From positions 10,100,138 through 10,164,137 of the forward strand of contig CM030932.1 in NCBI GenBank assembly GCA_018136815.1: 64,000 nucleotides of DNA, given 5' to 3'. The position numbers were made by a program, and so were the translations under genes. The stretch's first letter is position 1. Each line of letters starts with the position of its first letter. The DNA comes from Isochrysis galbana (taxonomy: Eukaryota; Haptophyta; Isochrysidales; Isochrysidaceae). Below are positions 54,952 to 64,000 of this stretch, piece after piece. The notes beneath the pieces were generated by a model that did not search any database, was not told the origin of the DNA, and saw only the letters and a list, made by a program, of their open reading frames with translations.

Positions 54952-57900
54952 TAGCCCGGTCACTCACTCATTTTAACCACTATTTCCCACCTCCCCTGGG
55001 TGTCCAAGGATTCCTTAGGGTCCCCCCTACCTGCCCCGCCAACTCCCTCCCCACTCCGAACGACCCCCTCCCGCCCCACGAAGGGCAATGGCGTCGGTGA
55101 GGGACTCCCCTCCCTTCCCCCGCGCGTGGCGGTCTATTTTGGGAGATTGGGGCGGGCGCTCACGGGAGGGAATCAGAGTGGTGAATGTGGGGCGCATCAC
55201 TATTAGAAACGCGGAGCTTCCGCGACGTCCGATCGCCCGCGATCGGCCGAAGAATGGCCTGGAGGTGGTGGCCATGCAGAGCCCAGAGCTCTCGCGAGCA
55301 GGGTGGGGGGTGACTAGTAGGTCGCACGCTGGTTCTTGAGGGTCGCACACACTCGTACTAACCCGTCCTGGCCCCTCGCACCGCAGGAATGCCTCGATTC
55401 GATCCGGCCCGACGCCCAGGGCCACGGCCCGATTGACGTCGAGAAGCGCTCGCTTGGACGCCTGGAGGTGCAGCTCCTCATGTGGCCGTGCGGCGCGACG
55501 GGCTGGTCGCGACCGGCCCGTTCAGGGCCTGCTTGTAACCCTCAAAGCCTCCTGGCCCGGCCCCACGCGTTCGCGCCCACCGTTGATCCGAAATTTTGAG
55601 AGCTAGTGTGTGGCGTGTTCACCTCTCACCTCCGCCTTCACCGCAAAGGCGTGCGCCGTGGCCGCTAGGTACATGGATTTGGCTCCTGGGGCGGAACCAT
55701 TTCATGTGATGAGATTTAGATCGCCCTAAGCAAGCTGAGGGGCAAGAGAGCGCCAGCGGCAAGCGCAGTCGCGTGCGAAAGTTGGGCACTCTGGCCCATT
55801 CGGCCCCCTTGGTCTTGTTGTCGATGTTGCGCAGGGCCAACTTCGACGCGATGTGTGCGGCCGGCGGCGGCGATTGGCGTGGCTGCTAGGGCGGCATCTT
55901 TGCAAGTAATGCCTGTTGCGTCATTCTATCTTAGTGGATGGCCGAGAAGGCGCCGGCAGCGCGCCCGGTCGCGGTCGAAAGTCGGGCACTCGGCCCGTTC
56001 GACCCGGTGACGTTGGCGTGGTCGTCGGCGCCACACACGGCCGACTATGGCGCGATGCGCGCGGGCGGGGGCGGCGATTGGTGTTGCTGCTAGGGCGGCA
56101 TATTCGGATTTGGTGTCTGGCAAGCCATTCTATCCCAGTGCAAGACCGAGAAAGCGCCGGCAGCGCGCCCGGTCGCGGTCGAAAGTCGGGCACTCGGCCC
56201 GTTTGGCCAGGTAACGTTGGCGTAGTTTTCGGCGCCACGCACCGCCGACTATGATGCAATGCGCGCGGGCGGCGGGGGCGATTGGCGTGGCTGCTAGGGC
56301 GGCATATTCGGATATGGTGCCTGGCAAGCCATTCTATCCCAGTGGGAGACCAACAAAGCGCCGGCAGCGCGCCCGGTCGCGGTCGAAAGTCGGGCACTCG
56401 GCCCGTTCGACCCGGTGACGTTGGCGTGGTCGTCGGCGCCACACACGGCCGACTATGGCGCGATGCGCGCGGGCGGGGGCGGCGATTGGTGTTGCTGCTA
56501 GGGCGGCATATTCGGATTTGGTGTCTGGCAAGCCAATCTATCCCAGTGCAAGACCGAGAAAGCGTCGGCAGCGCGCCCGGTCGCGGTCGAAAGTCGGGCA
56601 CTCGGCCCGTTTGGCCAGGTAACGTTGGCGTAGTTATCGGCGCCACGCACCGCCGACTATGATGCAATGCGCGCGGGCGGGGGCGGCGATTGGTGTTGCT
56701 GCTAGGGCGGCATATTCGGATTTGGTGTCTGGCAAGCCATTCTATCCCAGTGCAAGACCGAGAAAGCGCCGGCAGCGCGCCCGGTCGCGGTCGAAAGTCG
56801 GGCACTTGGCCCGTTTGGCCAGGTAACGTTGGCGTAGTTTTCGGCGCCACGCACCGCCGACTATGATGCAATGCGCGCGGGCGGCGGGGGCGATTGGTGT
56901 TGCTGCTAGGGCGGCATATTCGGATTTGGTGTCTGGCAAGCCATTGTATCCCAGTGGGAGACCAAGAAAGCGCCGGCAGCGCGCCCGGTCGCGGTCGAAA
57001 GTCGGGCACTCGGCCCGTTCGGCCCGGTGACGTTGGCGTGGTCGTCGGCGCCACACACGGCCGACTATGGCGCGATGCGCGCGGGCGGGGGCGGCGATTG
57101 GTGTTGCTGCTAGGGCGGCATATTCGGATTTGGTGTCTGGCAAGCCATTCTATCCCAGTGCAAGACCGAGAAAGCGCCGGCAGCGCGCCCGGTCGCGGTC
57201 GAAAGTCGGGCACTCGGCCCGTTTGGCCAGGTAACGTTGGCGTAGTTTTCGGCGCCACGCACCGCCGACTATGATGCAATGCGCGCGGGCGGCGGGGGCG
57301 ATTGGCGTGGCTGCTAGGGCGGCATATTCGGATATGGTGCCTGGCAAGCCATTCTATCCCAGTGGGAGACCAACAAAGCGCCGGCAGCGCGCCCGGTCGC
57401 GGTCGAAAGTCGGGCACTCGGCCCGTTCGACCCGGTGACGTTGGCGTGGTCGTCGGCGCCACACACGGCCGACTATGGCGCGATGCGCGCGGGCGGGGGC
57501 GGCGATTGGTGTTGCTGCTAGGGCGGCATATTCGGATTTGGTGTCTGGCAAGCCAATCTATCCCAGTGCAAGACCGAGAAAGCGCCGGCAGCGCGCCCGG
57601 TCGCGGTCGAAAGTCGGGCACTTGGCCCGTTTGGCCAGGTAACGTTGGCGTAGTTTTCGGCGCCACGCACCGCCGACTATGATGCAATGCGCGCGGGCGG
57701 CGGGGGCGATTGGCGTGGCTGCTAGGGCGGCATATTCGGATTTGGTGTCTGGCAAGCCATTGTATCCCAGTGGGAGACCAAGAAAGCGCCGGCAGCGCGC
57801 CCGGTCGCGGTCGAAAGTCGGGCACTCGGCCCGTTCGGCCCGGTGACGTTGGCGTGGTCGTCGGCGCCACACACGGCCGACTATGGCGCGATGCGCGCGG

Positions 57901-59233
57901 GCGGGGGCGACGATTGGCGTGGCTGCAAGGGCGGCATTTGTGAATATGGTGCTTGGTGTGCCACCCAGTGCAACTGGATCAACACCAAAACGCCGCCAGC
58001 GCGCTCGGTGCCGGCTCAAAGTTGGGCACTCGCGCGTATCACGGCACCGGGACGGTAGCGTTGAAGCCGGGGGCGTGGCCGATTTCGGCGCGGTGCACGC
58101 GGCCGGCTGCGGCGATTGGCGTAGCTGCAAGGGCGGCATTTGCGAATATGGCGCCTGGTGTGCCACCCAGTGCAACTGGAACAACACCAAAACGCCGCCA
58201 GCGCGCTCGGTGCCGGCTCAAAGTTGGGCACTCGCGCGTATCACGGCACCGGGACGGTAGCGTTGAAGCCGGGGGCGTGGCCGATTTCGGCGCGGTGCAC
58301 GCGGCCGGCTGCGGCGATTGGCGTAGCTGCAAGGGCGGCATTTGCGAATATGGTGCCTGGTGTGCCACCCAGTGCAACTGGAACAACACCAAAACGCCGC
58401 CAGCGCGCTCGGTGCCGGCTCAAAGTTGGGCACTCGCGCGTATCACGGCACCGGGACGGTAGCGTTGAAGCCGGGGGCGTGGCCGATTTCGGCGCGGTGC
58501 ACGCGGCCGGCTGCGGCGATTGGCGTAGCTGCAAGGGCGGCATTTGTGAATATGGTGCCTGGTGTGCCACCCAGTGCAACTGGATCAACACCAAAGCGCC
58601 GCCAGCGCGCTCGGTGCCGGCTCAAAGTTGGGCACTCGCGCGTATCACGGCACCGGGACGGTAGCGTTGAAGCCGGGGGCGTGGCCGATTTCGGCGCGGT
58701 GCACGCGGCCGGCTGCGGCGATTGGCGTAGCTGCAAGGGCGGCATTTGCGAATATGGTGCTTGGTGTGCCACCCAGTGCAACTGGATCAACACCAAAACG
58801 CCGGCAGCCCGCCCAGTTTTGGTGCAAAGTTGGGGCTTCTCGTCTCAACAAATGTAGCGTTTCGTGAACGGCTGTTAGTAGTGATACTCATGTACATATC
58901 GATGTCAATCGCAATCTGTGTCGATGATCATATAATGTGTAGAGAAGCACAATTCGTGGAGGGTATGAGCTGGTAGAGCTTATGGCTCCGTCACTAGTTG
59001 TGCATGCCTTGCATGAAGGGCATCAGTAAAAATATACCGGAGGGGGGCCCGAATACTTTTTAGCGCTTGGTCTTCGGAGGCTTAAAATTGGCCATTTTTC
59101 GAAAATTTTGCCGGCGGACCCCCCATTTTTTTTGCTGATCTCTCATACCAGAACCTATAGAAAGCTTATTTAGGCCTCCATTTGCCCATTACCGATTTCG
59201 CCCTCCGCACCCCCCTAGTGAGTGACCGGGCTA
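54952..59233. mobile_element. TIR DNA transposon C (4282 bp), non-autonomous, satellite-filled
   Basis: Same TIRs, flanked by AACTTGA at 54945-54951 and 59234-59240. Collinear with B (offset 4099 bp) up to the second array, then offset 4301, so C carries one extra ~202-bp unit. Same orientation as B. Confidence 0.93.
55879..58841. repeat. Satellite arrays of element C
   Basis: Same two-part structure as in B, with five instead of four units of the second type. The extra unit lies around 58130-58340 and has one private variant (TATGGCGCC). Confidence 0.92.
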
Positions 59234-59254
59234 AACTTGAGGTTCCCTTTTTTT

Positions 59255-60085
59255 AGCAGCGGGCGGCTCAGCTTTGCGGTGATTGCCGCCGCAACGGCGG
59301 CCTCGCCGGTGCGCGCGAAACCGACGGCGGAGACTGCGTCGGCCCATTGTTGTTGAGAAGCATCGGGTTGTGCATGAGCCTGTAGGCGAGCTTGCTCATC
59401 TCCGCCTTGAAGGATGCGGTCCCATCGTCTAAGTAGCGCTGGGCGAAGTAGGCATTGGTCGCCATCACGCCGAGGATGGTCGTGAAGAAGCGCGTCTTGA
59501 ACGTGTTCGTCAGGATGCGCTTCTCCATCGCGAGCGTGTTGTTCTGCCGTAGCGATTGTGGCGATCCGTGGCGGGCTGGGCGAGAGTGGCGTCGTTGAGC
59601 ACGCGGGGACACTTGCGCCTGCCCTTCACTAGCGACGATTCGAAGACTCCGATGGTCTCCTCAAAGCCCTCTGCGACGTCGAACGTGTCGGTCATCAGGT
59701 CCACGTAACGAACGGGATCACCGTTGAGCGTCGTGCCGTGTGTGCTGATGAAGGTGTGGATGGAATCACCGCGGCGCTGAGAGACGCAGAACATGTCAAA
59801 AGCTTCGGTGCCGTCGCCGAGGTCGACCTTGGTGGTGTAGACCGCGTGCGAGCCGTCGGTTTTAGCCGTGGCCATCTTGATCTCCTCTGTGGGGTAGCCC
59901 TTCGTATTGGTCTTTACGTCGCCGAAGCTGTACATGCCGACGCGCTTAAGGTCTTGTAGCCCATGAACCAGCTGTCACCGTAGACGGCCCGGCCGGTACC
60001 GTGCCAGGGCTTGGTGGCGCACGTGCGCACCTGTCTCGGCATGTCGTTCGAGTGGTTGTGAGTGGGCTGAGCTCTGGTCGTCGCA
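59255..60085 (-). pseudogene. piggyBac-type (DDE_Tnp_1_7) transposase, catalytic part, frameshifted
   Basis: Reading minus-strand frames in order: DMPRQVRTCATKPWHGTGRA, YGDSWFMGYKTL, (frame change near 59955) GMYSFGDVKTNTKGYP, DGSHAVYTTKVDLGDGTEAF, ISTHGTTLNGDPVRYVD, HNRY (1-bp loss near 59550) NTLAMEKRILTNTFKTRFFTTILGVMATNAYFAQRYL. This order matches the second half of piggyBac-like transposases (the WFMG, YSFGDVKTNT, and N..R...L..E blocks). Two frameshifts and the insertion of C 15-20 bp beyond its end make it a dead copy. Confidence 0.75.
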
Positions 60086-60821
60086 GGATTGGTACCTTAG
60101 ACATGTGGTGGCCCGCGACATGGGTCAGCTGGGAGGTACTCCCGCAGGCGTGTCGGGCATCGTGCGACGGCTCACGACGGAGGGTCCGCGCGCGGGGCGG
60201 GGGAGGAGCAATGGAGGACCTCACTCAGAGTGCCCAACTTTGGGCGGCTCTGACGAGACTCAATGGGTGAGCTCCGAACCTCCGCGGCAAGATGGACTGA
60301 GGGGACACTGTGCCCGAGGGCTGCGCACCGATTTCGGGCAACGGGTGCCCACCGTTGGGCCGAGAGGGCCGCCATGGCGGGGAAATCCAGTAGAGAGAGG
60401 GGTACGATTCCATGGATTTCGTACCCCAGGGGGGTACATTGTAGCACAAAACATTTTAACCGTAATAGTCTCGTACCCTTCGCCTTCGCTAGTCTCAGGC
60501 TACGCTCGCAACGTACTCGCTAGTGGCCTGAAGCTATCCTCAAGCTATCCTTTCTGACCGAGCCCAGAGGCCATACGAACTAAGAACAGTGTTGCCTGCA
60601 ATGCGCCATCGCCATAGGAGCAGTCGCCGCACAGGAAGTGCGCAGAGTATTCCAGATGCTTGACCCATGCCGTAAGTAAACACCTCATCTTGATTCCAAG
60701 GCTTTAACATTTAAAGGACCGGTAGCGATACTGATCAAGCCGCACGGGTCTCCCAGCGATATGCGTGGCCACCAATATCAGGCCGGGGGTGGCTATGTAG
60801 ACACCCCCAATGCTTGCGGCC
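60086..60821. other. Intergenic, no gene recognised
   Basis: No protein-like ORF. A short palindromic GTACCCCAGGGGGGTAC (60421-60437) is the only structure noticed. Confidence 0.35.
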
Positions 60822-62327
60822 TCACTCGGGCGCGCCCAACTCGCCAATCAGCGCCTGGATGCTCTCAAGCTGCGCGCCGATCGCGAGCGTGCGCTGAAGC
60901 TGCGTGTTGCAGCGCGCGATCTCGCGCTCTTTGGCGGCGAGTGTTCCCTCAAGCTCGGAGATTCGCGCAGCGTGGGCATCAAGCAGCGTGGCGGCGGCGG
61001 CGGCGGCCTCCGCCTGCTCATGCGCTGCGTCATCGCGCACACGCAGCATCGCCACCGCCCTCGCCTCGGCCTCGCGCGAGTCTTCGAGCGCCCGCCGCAT
61101 CTCATCGGCGAGGCCCATCGCGGCGGCCCGCTCGCGCTCGGCAAGCTGTGCGTCAGAAATCAGCCTGGCCTCGCGAGCGGCAGCGGCCTGAGCAGCGGCC
61201 TCCCTCTCGTGCTTCGCGGTGTTGCGTTCCGCCTCAAGCATACGCACACGCTCCTCCGCCCCCTCGGCACGTTCACGCTCGCGCTCGGCGCGCTCGCGCT
61301 CCCGCACGGCGCGCTCACGCTCGCGTTCAGCGCGCTCGTGCTCGTCATCGGCCCTTGCCCGAGCCGCGTCCGCTCGCTCCGTCTCAGCTCGGCCAAGCTT
61401 GCATGCCTCCTCGGCGCGAACGCGCAAAGCCTCACCTTGCTCGAGCACTGCCTTCAGCCTCGCCTCGCCCTCGCGCAGCCGTCGCTCCAGCGCCTCGATA
61501 CGCGCAGTGGCGACTGAGGCGGCCTCCGCGCCCTCAGTATTCGCCTCGACCAGCTGCTTTGCAAGCCTCGCCTCGCGCTCGGCACTCGTCTGAAGCTGTG
61601 CCTCAAGGTGGCGGTGCGCACGTGCAAGTAACACCATCTTCTCGCGCCCGCATTCTATCGCCGTGGCGCGCGACTCGGCCAGCGCCGTGGCCTCGGTCTT
61701 CTCGACGGAGAGGCGCGCCACCTGAGCGGCAAGGGCGCGGTGCGAGGCGGAGGCTTAGAGCGAGCAGGGCGGAGGGGGTGTCGACTTGCTCTTCATGCTT
61801 CACCTGCTTGGCAGGCCTGGTATTGCAAAAGGGCCGGGCGGGTAGGGTGCGTGTTTGAACGGCAAGCAAGCACGAAAAGGAAAGGCGAAGAATAGGGACC
61901 ACGGGCTTGCGACGCCTCCTCCTTTCGGCGGAGTGGTTTTCCGCCTACTCGGCAGGCAAAGGCATTGCATGGTGGGGTAGGGCAGTGGGCCTAGAAAGGC
62001 CAGGCATCTGTGGAGGCTCTCATCATGACAGAGACTATCCGTCTTCTAGATAGATGCGGGTGCGCTAGACACGGGCCTGGAGGGCGAGCGGTGAGCGGAG
62101 AAGGCCAGAGGGAGCGCAGATGCCCCCACTGAAGCAAAGGTGGAAGGGGGACACTCCACCTGCTCTGCAGAGGCAGCGAGCCGGGCGCCCAGCCGGCCTA
62201 GCTCTCGCTGTGAGGCTGCAAGGCGGTGTGAGAGGTTCGCCGACGAGGCGGCTGCTTCTTCCGCCCGCCGCTCCGCCCGCCGGCGCAGCAGGTCCGCGTG
62301 AGAGACCTCTGAGAGCTCCCCGGGCAT
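60822..62327 (-). CDS. Coiled-coil protein, two exons (355 aa)
   Basis: Exon 1 is 62327-62160 (56 aa, MPGELSEVSHADLLRRRAER...) and exon 2 is 61721-60822. The intron 62159-61722 has a CAG|GTGGAG donor and CAG|GTGG acceptor, and the join SAEQ|VARLSVEK keeps the frame. The whole protein is an Ala/Glu/Arg-rich alpha-helical coiled coil with heptad pattern, including a highly charged block of repeated RERERAE (around exon 2 residues 125-150), ending LESIQALIGELGAPE. The function is not recognisable from sequence; such proteins are often cytoskeletal, basal-body or tethering factors. Upstream exons cannot be excluded. Confidence 0.65.
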
Positions 62328-62660
62328 ACGTCCCCCACCACACAGCAGCAGCAGCCGGTAGCCGCCGCCACTCAATCGCACCACTCGATCGACACTCGAG
62401 AGTCATTCGCAAAAATACTTCCTCTATTTTAAGTCGTCAGAGTTTTATTGTTGTGTTAGTGTTAGTATAACCTTAGTGCTGCGGCACCGTAGCCCTTCGA
62501 CGGCAACGGAGCCCCTCCCCCGCGATGGGGGTATGCGCGGTTGGCGCATGGCTCGTCCGGTGGATGTGGCTAGGAGTGCTAGCTAACAAGATCTAATACG
62601 ACGCTATAAATTCAAACGTGGTACCCCCGCCCCCGCCGCCGAGAGGCGAGAGGTAGGTGG
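62328..62660. other. Intergenic, upstream of the coiled-coil gene
   Basis: No supported ORF; it probably holds the promoter of the coiled-coil gene. Confidence 0.35.
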
Positions 62661-62964
62661 TAAGAGGATGCAACTTGAGGTTCCCTTTTTTTTAGCCCCC
62701 CACATTGCCTTTTTCTACACCTTATACAATTCTATTCTTCACCACCCCCAAAAATGCATATGGGTCCCATGCCGCGCGGGTTGATTTCAAACAATAAAGA
62801 AGTCATCTTTGTGTGTATCCGCTATTTCTAGGTCGGTTCGCACAAATTTCTATAAGATAGCTTAGAAATGCAAAGCGCCAACCATTCTACAGCCTCGATA
62901 ATTTACATACATTTTACGGGGCAATTGTAAAAAAAACAACCAAACCTGAGGTTGCATCCTCTTA
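62661..62964. mobile_element. MITE 1 (304 bp) with TAAGAGGATGCAAC termini
   Basis: TAAGAGGATGCAAC at the left and GTTGCATCCTCTTA at the right form a 14-bp inverted repeat. The terminal TA suggests a TA target. The left ~34 bp also occur in the host sequence around elements B and C (AAGAGGATGCAAC-TTGAGGTTCCC-T7-AG), that is, within the piggyBac pseudogene. Confidence 0.7.
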
Positions 62965-63360
62965 GGGCGGTCAAACATCAAACAGCAAACAGCAAACGGG
63001 GCTTTTAAAGTACTAATACTAATATTTGGGGGTCGAGAAAAACTGTTATAAAAAACCTTTTCATATTCTCGCCTCACATGTGGCACTGAGTCACGTTCAC
63101 GAAGCCAGGGACGCGGCGGCGGGAGCGGTCGCGGCGTCGCGGCGGCGGGATCTGTGGCGGCGGCAGTGGCAGTGGGCCTGCTGCTATCTGCCATTGTAGC
63201 GATGAGGATAGGGGACGAGCCGCAAGCCGCAAGGTAGGTGGAGGGGGGATAAGGGAAGCGGGCGTAGCTGCATAGATGTTGTGCAGGACCGCGCGCGCGG
63301 CGAGATTATCAAAAAGTTTTTTTTTACTATTTGTTAAAAAGCCCCCGTTTGACCGCCCTA
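62963..63360. mobile_element. MITE 2 (398 bp) with TAGGGCGGTCAAAC termini
   Basis: TAGGGCGGTCAAAC at the left, GTTTGACCGCCCTA at the right, with subterminal GGGGCTTTTAA / TTAAAAAGCCCCC. It shares the TA with the right end of MITE 1. The same terminus occurs alone at 20771. Confidence 0.75.
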
Positions 63361-64000
63361 CAAGAAAGATGGAGGGGGTTTTCTTTTGCACTGGGCACGG
63401 GCGCTGATTTTCAAGCAGTTGCATGCTACACGTGTCACGTGCCTGCCCGCCGTACTCAGGTGTCCTCAACTGTGCTATTAGTCGATGTACGGTGTTGACG
63501 CGTGCGCGCCCAGCAAGGACACACACACGCAGGAGACACCGGATGGCACACGAACACACCAACATAGAACACGGGTCGTCCACGCCAACATTTCCTGATC
63601 CGCACACGAATGGCAGGGGCTGGTGCAGAGGTCATCGGCGCCAGCACGCGATGCGTGCGAGCAAGCTACAGAACCAACAAGGCGTTGCTTATGACGAGAA
63701 CCGCATACCACCTACATGATGCATGCGCCGACTTTGACATGCACCCCATTCCATCTACTCACCACTCAGGACAACACTTGGTAAACGCCATCCACCTGCT
63801 CAAACGCCTGACCCCACCTTGCGACGACGTCGCCCAACGGCTGCGTATCTGTGAAACGTCCGTCAGGGGCGCTAGCAGGACAGCAGGTGTGCCGGACGCC
63901 AGCACAAAAGCCATGCGGCAGGCAGTATGTCGAGGCGGCTGCAGGATGGTGGCCCGTCCCGAGAGCTCGAGAGCCGCGATGCGAAGGAGACAAGGCGAAT
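63361..64000. other. Unassigned sequence at window end
   Basis: A minus-strand ORF (63993-63766) ends FTDTQPLGDVVARWGQAFEQ and could be the 3' exon of a gene running out of the window. Support is only its protein-like composition. Nothing else recognised. Confidence 0.25.

Noticed and set aside
51822-57870. Two 649-codon ORFs and many 65-210-codon ORFs in the satellites
   Set aside because: The 204-bp unit is divisible by three, so any frame without a stop stays open; several frames on both strands are open at once. No domain, and no excess of synonymous change can be claimed.
50852-59233. Elements B and C as a tandem segmental duplication or an assembly duplicate
   Set aside because: Each has its own distinct 7-bp TSD, and the 19-bp spacer is host sequence. 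A duplication would repeat one TSD and the flank.

Overview
The window looks like nuclear DNA of a GC-rich, intron-containing eukaryotic alga with a secondary (complex) plastid, most likely a haptophyte or a similar chromist. The main reasons are: spliced genes with GT-AG introns whose donors are usually GTGAG/GTGCG; a Derlin with a plastid-type presequence ending in an LRLRGG motif; a fused NADH-dehydrogenase-like/selenide water dikinase gene; Argonaute and PARP-type genes; and a dense load of LINEs, TIR elements, purine-rich (GA)n tracts and long satellite arrays. Taxonomy is inferred from architecture only. Three 100-N assembly gaps are present (11378-11477, 26932-27031, 45861-45960).

Layout. 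1-1821: 3' part of a proline-rich, single-pass surface protein. 1.8-5.1 kb: gene-poor, with retroelement debris, a zinc-ribbon fragment and 33-bp iterated repeats. 5170-9752 (-): NDH-SelD fusion with about 15 exons. 10.1-11.5 kb: (GA)n tract and gap. 11947-13164 (-): Derlin with a plastid-type leader. 14507-19201: TIR transposon A (4.7 kb) filled with a ~203-bp satellite. 19691-20257 (-): small two-TM protein. 20977-22495 (-): 5'-truncated LINE. 22452-26931 (+): gag-like ORF plus a Ser/Pro-rich ORF, running into a gap. 27891-30987 (-): LINE with an 18-bp target-site duplication. 31.6-32.2 kb: zinc-finger/transposase fragment and a LINE 5'-end fragment. 33113-37993 (-): Argonaute. 39327-39776: hAT-type MITE with exact 8-bp TSD. 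40491-45081 (-): OSCA/CSC1-like 1389-aa membrane protein. 46014-46408: 5'-truncated LINE with a 19-bp TSD. 47663-48427 (+): PARP-like ADP-ribosyltransferase. 50468-60085: a piggyBac-type transposase pseudogene split by two near-identical TIR transposons, B (50852-54932) and C (54952-59233). 60822-62327 (-): two-exon coiled-coil protein. 62661-63360: two abutting MITEs.

The host genes do not form an operon-like unit. They cover selenium metabolism (SelD fusion), plastid protein import or ER quality control (Derlin), small-RNA silencing (Argonaute), ADP-ribosylation and ion transport. The strongest unusual signals are in the mobile DNA: (i) a transposon family with perfect 17-bp TIRs and exact 7-bp TSDs at all three insertions, no visible transposase and an internal satellite; (ii) a LINE family whose whole ~25-nt 5' leader is a hairpin next to the start codon, with similar hairpin-ATGGAGCG modules at other loci, and whose 3' ends are oligo(T) on the sense strand.
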